Shown here piece by piece: positions 31,100-40,333 of a stretch of 64,000 bases of DNA. Below the pieces are notes generated by a model. That model searched no databases. It was given only the letters and a program-made list of their open reading frames with translations, and had not been told where the DNA came from. The translations under genes and the position numbers were made by a program. Position 1 is the stretch's first letter. Each line of letters opens with the position of its first letter. Origin of the DNA: Aedes albopictus (taxonomy: Eukaryota > Arthropoda > Insecta > Diptera > Culicidae); NCBI RefSeq assembly GCF_035046485.1, contig NC_085137.1, positions 442,808,334 to 442,872,333 of the forward strand, read 5' to 3'.

Positions 31100-31118
31100 C
31101 ATCAACTTCCGATCAACA

Positions 31119-32174
31119 ATGTGTACCACAAATGCACTCACCCCTTTGCACACCATCGCTATACAATCCAGCAAAGTAAAGGTCATAACGTGGACAGTGA
31201 ATTTTGACCGTAAGTCGATTCAGGAATGCGTTGAATCTGTAGAATCGGAACAGTTTCGCTTCTCGGGTATTATGTGGAAAATGTGTTTGGACATCGCGAC
31301 ACCAACGAAATACACCGGAATTAAGTGCTACCTGAAGGTGACGGACTGCAGCTATCCAGCGGATGTTGGACATATCATTTTAGCTTTGGATTCCTCTGGA
31401 GACATAGTGTGTTCCTGGGGTAAGCGTCCCAAGAAAGATGCCGAATCAGGAAAAAGTGTGTCCAGTGCTGATGATATTGTCAAAACATTTGAGTTGCCCA
31501 GTAGGGTAATTTCCGATGGTTTCTTAACGTTGTGTTGTCAATTGATACCAGATGAGGTATACTTTGAAAAGCAATTGAAAATGCTAGAACAAGAACAATC
31601 GACTGACGTTGTCATCTCATTTGGAAAGAAACATTTGAAAGCACACAATTTCATGTTGGCCGCCCACAGTCATACCTTCAATGATATGTTGAATACGGAG
31701 AAGCAGGAAAGCCAACTCAAATTGACAGATTTCGATTATGAAGTCGTCAAAGAAATGCTTACCTTCATCTATACTAAACGATTGCCGAATTTGGAAAAGC
31801 TCGCGGTGGGTTTGCTGAGGATTGACGATAAGTACAACATAAAAGGGCTGAGGGAGCGATGCGAAGAATCGTTCTGTGAAAGTATTTCAACCAACAATGC
31901 GATCAGGTTGCAAGCCCTTGCCGAGCATCACAATCTTAGCCAACTGAAAGACAGAGTCAGAGTTTTCATCGAATGCAATTTAAAGGCCGTTCAAGAGTCC
32001 GTTGACTGGAAGACTTTGATGCAGAAGTGTTATTCGGACTTGATAATAAGAAATTGTGTGCAAAATTTCGACCGTACCGAAAAAGAAGGCCAACCGGCAA
32101 GTAAAAAGCCTAAACTTCCAAAGGATAGAAATACAACCTTGACATTCAAATCGAATATGGGGAAATTCTATTGA
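31119..32174 (+). CDS. MATH-BTB-BACK protein (SPOP/Roadkill-like Cul3 adaptor), intact
   Basis: 351 aa. The MATH domain spans about residues 20-142 (ITWTVNF near the start, FLTLCCQL at the end). The BTB/POZ domain spans about 160-258, with the hallmark DVVISFGKKHLKAHNFMLAA and FIYTKRLPNLEKLA. A BACK/3-box helical region follows (about 260-315), then a basic tail with KKPKLPK near 329-335 that could be a nuclear signal. Proteins of this architecture dimerise through BTB, bind Cullin-3 and recruit substrates through MATH for ubiquitylation. The role here is inferred from the family. The start at 31119 is preferred over 31080 because the latter lies in a predicted intron and because the paralogue aligns from this Met. 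The reading frame is uninterrupted. It is too divergent to be called roadkill itself. Confidence 0.88.
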   Translation: MCTTNALTPLHTIAIQSSKVKVITWTVNFDRKSIQECVESVESEQFRFSGIMWKMCLDIATPTKYTGIKCYLKVTDCSYPADVGHIILALDSSGDIVCSWGKRPKKDAESGKSVSSADDIVKTFELPSRVISDGFLTLCCQLIPDEVYFEKQLKMLEQEQSTDVVISFGKKHLKAHNFMLAAHSHTFNDMLNTEKQESQLKLTDFDYEVVKEMLTFIYTKRLPNLEKLAVGLLRIDDKYNIKGLRERCEESFCESISTNNAIRLQALAEHHNLSQLKDRVRVFIECNLKAVQESVDWKTLMQKCYSDLIIRNCVQNFDRTEKEGQPASKKPKLPKDRNTTLTFKSNMGKFY

Positions 32175-32336
32175 AAATATAAATTTATGTACGTGAGCCA
32201 ATTTATTTGAAAGGATCAGCATGTACCTTAAATTCAAATCAATATATTTTTAATCATTTTTATTTTTGATAATATATTTGAAGATTACCATTAAGAAAAG
32301 CTCAAAGCGAGATTCATTGTATACAACCATACAATC

Positions 32337-32342
32337 AATAAA
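32337..32342 (+). terminator. Polyadenylation signal AATAAA of the MATH-BTB gene
   Basis: Canonical hexamer 163 nt after the stop codon, before the palindromic element begins at 32420. Confidence 0.5.
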
Positions 32343-32419
32343 ATCAATGCATCGCTTATGTAAAAAGAAAATCGAGTTAAGTTGCTTTTAATTCCACTAT
32401 GAATTTGCATCCTTTGACA

Positions 32420-34165
32420 GAGCCTCATTTTGCACCCAATCTCAAAACTTCAAAAATCTGATTCTCAGCCGTTTCTCAACGGAAGTTAAGGAAATTTTGA
32501 CAGTTGATCACAAAATCCTTCTATTTTATGTAACCAGTATCATGGTTCCGGATTTTTCCGTTGTTCCGGATTTATGGCCGGGGGTACTGGGGTATTCTCC
32601 TTATCAGATAGAGGTGCAACCTATAATTTGCCTTCGAAAACTAGCTTGCGGCATATCAAACTTCATGATTTTGCATAACAAGAGTATTGGACCATGTCTC
32701 TAGAGATTTCAGATAAAATGGTCACTTCTCCGGATGTTCCGGACTCAGGTACCCCCAGGGAAGTGGCCACTTACTGACCGGTTCTGAAACCTAGCTTGCG
32801 ACATATCAAACTTCATGACTTTGCAAAACAAGAGTATTGGACCATGTTTCCAGAAATTTCGGATATATTGGCCACTTCTCCGGATGTTCCGGACCCAGGT
32901 GCCCCCAGGGAATTGGCCACTTTCTGACTGGATCTGAAACCTAGCTTGCGACATATCAAACTTCATGATTTTGCAAAACAAGAGTATTGGACCATGTTTC
33001 TAGAGGTTTCGGATACAATGGCCATTTCTCCGGATGTTCCGGACCCATGTGTCCTCAGGGAAAAGGCCACTTTCTGCTCGGTTCTGAAGCCTAGCATGCG
33101 ACATATCAAACTTTAAGATTTTGCAAAACAAGAGTATTGGATCATGTTTCCAGGAATTTCGGGTACAGTGACCACTTCTCCGGATGTTCCGGACACCTGG
33201 TGCCCCTAGGGATGTGGCCACTTTCTGACCATTTCTGAAACCTAGTTTGCGACATATCAAACTTCATGATTTTGCAAATCAAGAGTATTGGGCCATGTTT
33301 TGCAAAATCATGAAGTTTGATATCTCGCAAGCTAGGTTTCAGAACCGGTCAGTAAGTGGCCACATCCCTAGGGGCACCAGGTTTCCGGAACATCCGGAGA
33401 AGTGGTCACTGTATCCAAAATTTCTGGGAACATGGTCCAATACTCTTTTTTTGAAAAATCATAAAATTTGGTATGTCGCAAGCTAGGTTTCAGAACCGGT
33501 CAGAAAGTAGCCACTTCACTGGGGGCACCAGGTTTCTGGAACATCCGGAGAAGTGGTCACTGTATCCGAAATTTCTGGAAACACTGTCCAATACTCTTTT
33601 TTTTTGCAAAATCATGAAGTTTGATATGTCGCATGCTAGGTTTCAGAACCGGTCAAAAAGCAGCCACTTCCCTGGGGGTATGTACCAGGTTTCCGGAACA
33701 TCCGGAGAAGTGGCCAGTTTATCCGAAATTTCTGAAAACATGATATAATACTCTTGTTTTGCAAAATCATAAAGTTTGATATGTCGCAAGCTGGGTTTCA
33801 GAACCGGTCAGTAAGTGGCCACTTCCCTGGAGGTACCTGAGTCCGGAACATCCGGAGAAGTGGCCAGTGTATCCGAAATCTCTAGAAACATGGTCCAATA
33901 CTCTTGTTTTGTAAAATCATGAAGTTTGATATGCCGCAAGCTAGTTTTCGAAGGCAAATTATAAGTGGCACCTCTATCCGATAAGGAGGTTACCCCAGTA
34001 CCCCCGGCCATAAATCCGGAACAACGGAAAAAACCGGAACCATGATACTGGTTACATAAACTAGAAGGATTTTGTGATCAACTGTCAAAATTTCCTTAAC
34101 TTCCGTTGAGAAATGGCTGAGAATCAGATTTTTGAAGTCTTGAAATTGGGTGCAAAATGAGGCTC
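32420..34165. mobile_element. 1.75-kb palindromic element with 150-bp internal repeats in head-to-head arrays
   Basis: GAGCCTCATTTTGCACCC at 32420 is found inverted ending at 34165, and the arms match over most of their length, with centre near 33292. In the left arm AGAGTATTGG recurs at 32681, 32831, 32981, 33131 and about 33281, a 150-bp period. Equivalent units run inverted in the right arm. Each unit carries CTCCGGATGTTCCGGA and ATATCAAACTTCATGATTTT. The small ORFs that repeat MSQARFQNRS come from these units and are not genes. No target duplication was resolved. Confidence 0.75.
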
Positions 34166-34880
34166 AGGCACATAGGTGTTAACTTTTTCAGTTTCGATTT
34201 TTCATCTATGTCGCCCAAGAAACACTTGTAGAGCATTGGAAGACGCGTCGTTTCGTGCGCTGAGATGGTCATTATCTCTCTTGGTTCAATAGTTACAGGA
34301 GTTTTTCTTGAAAAATCGTAATTTTCTGAGTGCTGGAAAAACTCACGAATCTCATTCTGAGGAGTCAAAACTGTTCAAATCACAACTAGCCATGGTTATG
34401 AATACAAAACCGTCCGTTACGATAGTCTAATTTGTTGAATTTTATTAGAAACCATGTGCTGCAACAGTAGTTTGCAACAGTAGGTCGCTATGTCGCTGTT
34501 CTAACGCGATTTCTTAGACAGATGAAGCTTGGGAAAAAGGTTTCGGGATGATTTGTGACAAATTGGGTAGGCCTACGCTGAATGAATCGGGGATGAGACG
34601 TTTGTAGAATTGATGGATTGATGACGAGGATTTTAGCTGGGAGAATCGGACAGGCATTTGGACCATTTGAGAAATGAAATTTGAGTGGGGGACGTGTGCT
34701 CCGAAATAGTCGGGCATCGGCTTGTGCCTTTTCAAGTAATTGTTTTTTTTTCTAATTATAAATAGTTCTTATTCCGCTAGTACGCGTCCGGAACACTAAA
34801 ATGGCCATAACTCCGGAACTCCAGGACCAGACCGAACGATTTTCTCAGAAATTCAATCTACAATGTGTATGACATTTGGG
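34166..34880. other. Unassigned sequence
   Basis: No gene recognised. Around 34796-34850 the words AATGGCCATAACTCCGGAAC resemble 53020-53042, indicating a further dispersed repeat. Confidence 0.35.
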
Positions 34881-34887
34881 CACAATA

Positions 34888-35690
34888 AAGTAGACGTTCG
34901 ATAACTTCAACATGTTTACGTTTCATTTACCGCATGAACTTCGATGATTACAACAACTGACGGACGTCATAGAACTGTCAGTTGCTGCAGAATGCACATA
35001 TAAAGTCGATTTGACCCCACGATGGCAGTGTTCATCGTTAAAATACACTAGCCCACAAAGCGACACGAGCGCCAAACGGTCAAAAAACGACGAGCACTGG
35101 AAACAAATATGACAACACAACAATGGAAGTGGTGGGACGCTAGCGCCGCGCAACGGGAGCATAACCACATACTATGATATGACCGTTACAAAGTTTTACA
35201 CAAGACAGAAAGCGAAGATAGACGACTGTTCTCTGTGATTTCAGTTTGACGGAAAACGGTGCGATAACTGCAAAATTGTTGCACGTAGCGGACTTGCAGT
35301 TAAAAAGCATTGCTGTTAAAGCGTTTGCACCAAGCAAACGTCTACTGTATTAGAGCGTTGTTCAGCTGAATATCAACGTTTATTGAATGAAATTGTTAAA
35401 ATCCTAAAATTACTGAACAAGTGCTAGAGATTAAGGTCCAGGTAAGCATTTAGATTCAGCCATTATTATGAATTTATTTATTTTTTTCAGTTTGGAGATT
35501 TATTTTATGTTTTTTTTTTTTGCAAAAATATTTGCACTTACCGATTAGAGACCTAAGGTAAAATTGTTTCAATTACAGACGAGGCCAAATATTCACTGCT
35601 AATCTCTTTCGTTTATTTCGATAGGGCTATCTCAAGAGGTTGATAAAGCCTGTTATCATATCATTTAACGTCACGACGTGTAGAAAATTA
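34888..35690 (+). repeat. Dispersed repeat, copy 1 (paralogous to 39291-39800)
   Basis: Shares GACGTTCGATAACT, GTTAAAGCGTTTGCA, GCAAACGTCTACTGTATTAG, TTCACTGCTAATCTCTTTCG and ATTTAACGTCACGACGTGT with 39291-39800 in the same order. A 240-bp second repeat is inserted in this copy (34995-35238). Confidence 0.65.
34995..35238 (+). mobile_element. Nested repeat, partner at 61868-62103
   Basis: Starts ATAAAGTCGATTTGACCCCA and ends GACTGTTCTCTGTG. It is nearly identical to 61868-62103 and absent from the paralogous segment near 39400-39465, so it is an insertion. No inverted ends or pol III boxes are clear; the class is unknown. Confidence 0.6.
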
Positions 35691-35691
35691 A

Positions 35692-35897
35692 CCCTTATGT
35701 GGCCGTCAGGGTACCCGGATTTCAAATTTAGATATTTCAATGATTATCGAGAGTAGGAAGTTGAAATTCTGCTAGATCCCAGAACTTGTGAATATATGTC
35801 TATAAATGGGGTTGACCGAATTTTCAGGTGAGGAGGGGCAGGGGGAGCGGCTTTTGATTTTTTTATTACGTGGAATGCCGGCAGGGTACCCAGGTAC
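35692..35897 (+). mobile_element. TTAA-type element fragment (CCCTTATG...GGGTACCC family)
   Basis: Begins CCCTTATGTGGCCGTCAGGG directly after TTAA (35688-35691) and carries GGGTACCC words near 35710 and 35885. It is interrupted at 35898 by a hAT-type element, after which GGGTACCCACG continues (36541). The far end was not found. Confidence 0.45.
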
Positions 35898-36538
35898 CAG
35901 TGTTGGTAAAATCACACTCAAAGCAGACTCATGAACCGCTCCTGCGTGAGCAAAGTTGCGTGCGATTCTGAATCATTTTCTCACGCGCGAGATTTTCGTG
36001 CAAAATTTCGCTCTCACGAGTCAAGCGCCGAAATCTCATTCGCTTGTAAAACGATTCCAAATCAAATTGAACGGCATTCAATGTTATTGTACGCTAGATT
36101 TACTTCTGTTCTATCATATAATCCTAAAAACTGTGATGTAAATAATAAGAACACCAAGGAATAAAGCAATGAGTGAAATCGCGAGTCAACTCATGCATGA
36201 TTTTTTCAGCGGTGAGTTTGGCGAGTCAAGAATCGCGCGTGAAACAACTCAACCAGTCGAGCACTTGACACTGAAGAAGTCTGTAAGTCACAGACGAAAT
36301 AGGCCTATCTGTCCGAAGATAAGCACAGTAGTAGAATTAAAAGGAATTTGCTCGTCCTTTCTAGTTTTTCTTTAAAAGAGTTATTCATTTTTTATTTTCT
36401 TTTGCAAAAGTAAAGTATTAGTGAAGTGTTTTTAAATTAAACTAGAGTCTGAAGTAACAAGTTCTACTAAAAGCTCTAAAGTAATAGTAAAGGAAACTCA
36501 GCCATGAGATTTGAGAATTTGAGTTCTTACCAACACTG
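35898..36538. mobile_element. 641-bp hAT-type non-autonomous element
   Basis: Ends CAGTGTTGGTAA and its inverse TTACCAACACTG. The 8-bp sequences outside are CCAGGTAC (35890-35897) and CCGGGTAC (36539-36546), a 7/8 match as expected for a hAT target duplication. Repeated TGAGTCAA/CGCGAG words lie in the subterminal regions. ORFs inside have no domain. Confidence 0.7.
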
Positions 36539-36546
36539 CCGGGTAC

Positions 36547-37085
36547 CCACGAAACTGAAATGATCATAATATATATTATCTCCGTCAGTTTTCTATCGAT
36601 TTAAAAAAAAATGGCTCATTTAACTCAGAAACTCATTATCGAGAAAATATTTAGTTGCTCCGATCTGATCACCGTGGTTTTCGGAAAATCTGGATTTTCG
36701 GCAGCATATTCTTATACCATATTGAAGCCCACATTGTTGAGCCTGGCATGCCCACGGGAAGCCTGATCCGAAACCGCAGCTTCAAAGTCAATGCGATTTA
36801 TAATCCCAGGCTGGTCAGATACTATATGCTGAGGCAATTACCGATATTGCTACTAACCTAATTAACCAAATTAATTCAGTATGGTGCTGAATAACATTTG
36901 GATAATGGTGTTGTGCGCCAACTGAATTGTTTGTTGTTAAATCGTTTTACAACTGTTAACCAGCTTAAGTCAAAATGATTGAAAATGAATAAAATGCAAA
37001 GTTTTTCAATTTCCACGAGAGACTATTGTTGGCACTTATGCGGTGAACAACTATTGTGAAATAATAACTAAACATTAATTTACTT
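36547..37085. other. Unassigned sequence
   Basis: AT-rich, with no gene and no clear repeat ends. Confidence 0.35.
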
Positions 37086-37089
37086 AAAT

Positions 37090-37155
37090 TAGGATGCGAA
37101 CTCGAGACCCGTCGATTGCCAGCTGCATGCCTTCCTATCTGCGCCATCCTAGAGA
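37090..37155 (-). mobile_element. tRNA-like element (SINE head)
   Basis: On the minus strand AGGATGGCGCAGATAGG has a good A box and CTCGAGTTCGCATCCT a B-box-like word. Six bases at the two ends can pair, but the T-arm is not canonical. Confidence 0.4.
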
Positions 37156-37266
37156 TGATGAATTGAAGCATAAAACATAAACTTCCCGTGGTTTAATAAT
37201 GGTTACACTTTGACTCCTATTCAGCAGTGGTGAATTAGCACAGAACATTATGGTTCACAACTGAAC

Positions 37267-37292
37267 ATGAGCATGAGCATGAGCATGAGCAT
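37267..37292 (+). repeat. GAGCAT microsatellite
   Basis: Four tandem GAGCAT hexamers. Confidence 0.85.
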
Positions 37293-37670
37293 AGATGACC
37301 GCACAAATCGTAGTTGCTACTCCGTGATTGACCGGAGCAATCGAAATAGCACAAAGAACATATGAACGGGGCTTGGGATTAGCTAACCCTTTCTCAATGT
37401 ACACAGTTTGAGAACTCTCAACTATATTAAGGTCAATAACGGCCCCGGCCACGTCCTTACGGTTATCGAGGATGGAAAGGAATGTTAGTATGGTGGGTGA
37501 TGTGATCTGAAAATAGATCAATGTACAAAAACCGCCAAGCATACTCTACCGTTTTTCCAAACCAACAAACCAAAAAGAAAATCTTATCGCGCGTCTCCAC
37601 CCCAATATGAAGTACAAATCTCTAAACCATTCCACATAGAAATGAACTGAACGCAACACTTAGTTTAGCT

Positions 37671-38506
37671 CAGGGGTTTTCAGATCGTGCAGCGCGGTGC
37701 ACTTGGTGCACCGCAAAGCCTTGACAAGTGCACCGTGACAGTTCTCTTTGGTTGTGAACATGTCATAAGTTTTATTAAAAATGCTTAATAAGTAAATTGA
37801 CTAACAAGGTGAATGGCTGCTAGCTTTATTATGAATATTGTAACCTCCAAGAAAATGAGAGCTAAGCTAGCGCTAGAATAGGGTCTGGGACCATTTGGAC
37901 CGGAGCACCTATTTTGGGCACTTGCTGTAATTACTCAGTCAAATTTGAACCGATTGGCTTGATTTTTGAGACACAATTAGATAGGCACAGTATCTAGCCA
38001 TGTTCAAAAATTCAAGTTAATCGGTTTGAAATTGACCGAGTTATAGCAGCAAGTGCCAAAAATAGGTGCCCCTGCCCAAATGGTCCCAGACCCTACTACT
38101 AATACTAAAAATCTAAAAAAAATTGGCCAATATTTCCGAAAATTCAAGAGGGGATTTCCCAATTATTTTTCAACAAATTTACCACCAATCTTAATGGAAT
38201 TGTTTGATTTTTTTTCTCAGATTTGCATGCTCCATGGAACCTGAGATGAATATGTTCAAATTAAGTGCCGAAAAATCCGACCATCCCAAAAAAGATTTTT
38301 CTAAGATTTTTTTTCAGAAATCTTGAAACAATAATTACCAAAAATCATACCAGTTCACCAGAAATATACATCAACATCACGTCCGTAAACGCATCCACAT
38401 TTTTAACAATCTTCGAATTTTATCTTTAATTTTTTTTAGTATATGCACCGTGAAATAATTTATTTCTTAAAAGTGCACCGCGAAAAAAAATGTCTGAAAA
38501 CACCTG
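37671..38506. mobile_element. 836-bp hAT-type element with perfect 8-bp duplication
   Basis: Ends CAGGGGTTTTCAGA and, inverted, CAGGTGTTTTCAGA, each followed inward by a GCGGTGCACTT word. GTTTAGCT flanks both sides (37663-37670 and 38507-38514). No transposase remains. Another MITE is nested at 37881-38093. Confidence 0.85.
37881..38093. mobile_element. 213-bp foldback MITE with TA duplication, nested in the hAT-type element
   Basis: Ends GGGTCTGGGACCATTTGG and its inverse, with arms containing TTGCTGTAATTACTCAGTCA and inverse. TA at 37879-37880 and 38094-38095. Confidence 0.8.
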
Positions 38507-38829
38507 GTTTAGCTATTATTTGCTTAGAAAAGTATCGTAGGATCATGATTCACTTTGGTAATATAACTTTTTGATTTTAGGTCATGTCATGAAGACTTTC
38601 GCGTTAATGTTCGCTTCACGCGGAAAGCAAACAATTGATCATCCACGTCAGATGTCAATGTTTCTTCTCAAAACGTAGTCTAGTCTGCAAAAAAAAAGTC
38701 AATGCCATTACTTGAAGTGACGGACTATACAAAGTATGCTTCAGAGAATAATAAAAACAAATAATTAAAAAAATAAAATAAAAAAAAAACGTCTTCGACT
38801 ATCCAAGTCATGTTATTTTACAACGAATA

Positions 38830-39064
38830 TTCACAATAAAATAATAGCATGAAACGAGCTCATCCATTTATATGTCTCCATCGCTGGTTGACTGTGTCTT
38901 TCAGCGTCGAACAAAGCGCAAATGTGGGGGAAAAAAATAACACACACACGCGCACCGCGGGTGGCTGTACGAAACTTACACGCGGAACGACGACGCACAC
39001 AACACAAACCGACGACGATACCGCGACGATGCCGAACCGGAAAGAGCGGCATTTTTCTGCTCTA
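38830..39064. other. GC-rich, unassigned stretch
   Basis: 38880-39050 has higher GC than its surroundings and CACACACACGCGC and GACGACG runs. Short frames on both strands, no domain; could be regulatory or an exon. Confidence 0.25.
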
Positions 39065-39066
39065 TA

Positions 39067-39281
39067 GGGTATCGCGTCACTTGGGCGGTGGCTTCTATAT
39101 TCGTCTGTTTTCCACTATAACTCAGTCAATTTTGTACCAATTGACTTGAAATGTTGTACACGGGTAGATATTATACCTATCTCACCGCATTCCAAAAATT
39201 GTGTCAATTGGTTCAAATTTGACTGAGTTATAGCGGAAAACAGACGAAAATAGAAACCACCGCTTAAGTGGCGCGATTCCC
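39067..39281. mobile_element. 215-bp foldback MITE with TA duplication
   Basis: Ends GGGTATCGCGTCACTTGGGC and inverted GGGAATCGCGCCACTTAAGC. TCGTCTGTTTTCC(A/G)CTATAA lies in both arms. TA at 39065-39066 and 39282-39283. It shares the CTCAGTCAA motif with the MITE at 37881. Confidence 0.82.
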
Positions 39282-39290
39282 TACACAATA

Positions 39291-39800
39291 CAGTCGACGT
39301 TCGATAACTGCAACATGTTTACGTTTCACTTACCGAATGAAATTCGTTAATTACAACAACTGACAGACGCTAAAGAACTGCCAGTTGCTGCAGAATGCAG
39401 CCAATGTGCATTCAGAAAACATCGCATTGCATCAAAAGTGCATGCAAAAAAACATCGCATCGCTGTTGACATTTCAGTTTGCACTTTGTTGTACTTTGTT
39501 GCGCTTAGCGGTGTTGCGGTTAAAAAGCATTGCAGTTAAAGCGTTTGCATCGAGCAAACGTCTACTGTATTAGAGCGTTGTTCAGCTAAAAATCAACGTT
39601 TTTTGAAAAAAAAAATCGCTAAAATCAATTTTGTTGTTTTTTTTTGCAAAAATGTTTGCACTTCCCGATTAGGGTAAAATTGTTTCAATTCTAGACGAGG
39701 TTAATCATTCACTGCTAATCTCTTTCGTTCATTTCGATAGGGCTATCTCAAGAGGTTGATAACGCCCGTTATCACTTCATTTAACGTCACGACGTGTTAA
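39291..39800 (+). repeat. Dispersed repeat, copy 2, including a possible TA-flanked MITE (39291-39567)
   Basis: CAGTCGACGTT at 39291 is mirrored by AACGTCTACTG ending at 39567, with TA outside both. Similarity to copy 1 continues to about 39800, beyond this boundary, so either the MITE is nested in an older repeat or the element is larger. Confidence 0.55.
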
Positions 39801-40330
39801 TAGAAAATTTAAAGCGTTCAGTATCTGCTACTTTTTTCATTTTTTTTTTTGAAAAAAGGGAGACTGGTGATCAGAATGTGGTGAAGGATTTCTCAGATTA
39901 TCTATTGTATGGGTATTGTTTATTTCTTTTAATTTGTTTATTTATTTATCGTAACGAACAAAACACATATTGAAGTGTCATCCGATTCGGCGCAAAAAAT
40001 AAAAAATGAGCATGTTCACGGCTACTTAAAAAATGCGTTTCTTGGCACTATACAACTGTCATTTTGTTGTGCAAAGTGTGTTTTCAAATCAAGCAATTTT
40101 TTTTGTAATAGCAATTGTATGTGGATTAAAATGTGGGTGTCTGGACTTACCAAAAAGATTTTTCTGTCTTTGCTCATAGTCTTAAATAATTATGTTGTTA
40201 ATGTTTGAATGGTTCTTGTAACAATTTCAGCACTTTAAAAAAATATGAAAAATCGATTTTCAAAAAATTGAATATTTTAATAACAATTTGATAATCCGAT
40301 TCCCGGTGTTTTTAAGTCCTGCATCAAAGA
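39801..40330. other. AT-rich sequence 3' of the disrupted MATH-BTB gene
   Basis: No repeat or gene recognised; probably includes the 3' UTR of the minus-strand gene. Confidence 0.3.
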
Positions 40331-40333
40331 AAT

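Noticed and set aside
31080..31118. Upstream ATG at 31080 as start of the MATH-BTB protein
   Set aside because: It lies in a predicted 65-nt intron, and the paralogue aligns only from the ATG at 31119.
32745..33748. Repeated small ORFs with MSQARFQNRS-like peptides
   Set aside because: They appear in each 150-bp unit and in inverted orientation in the other arm; repeat-derived.
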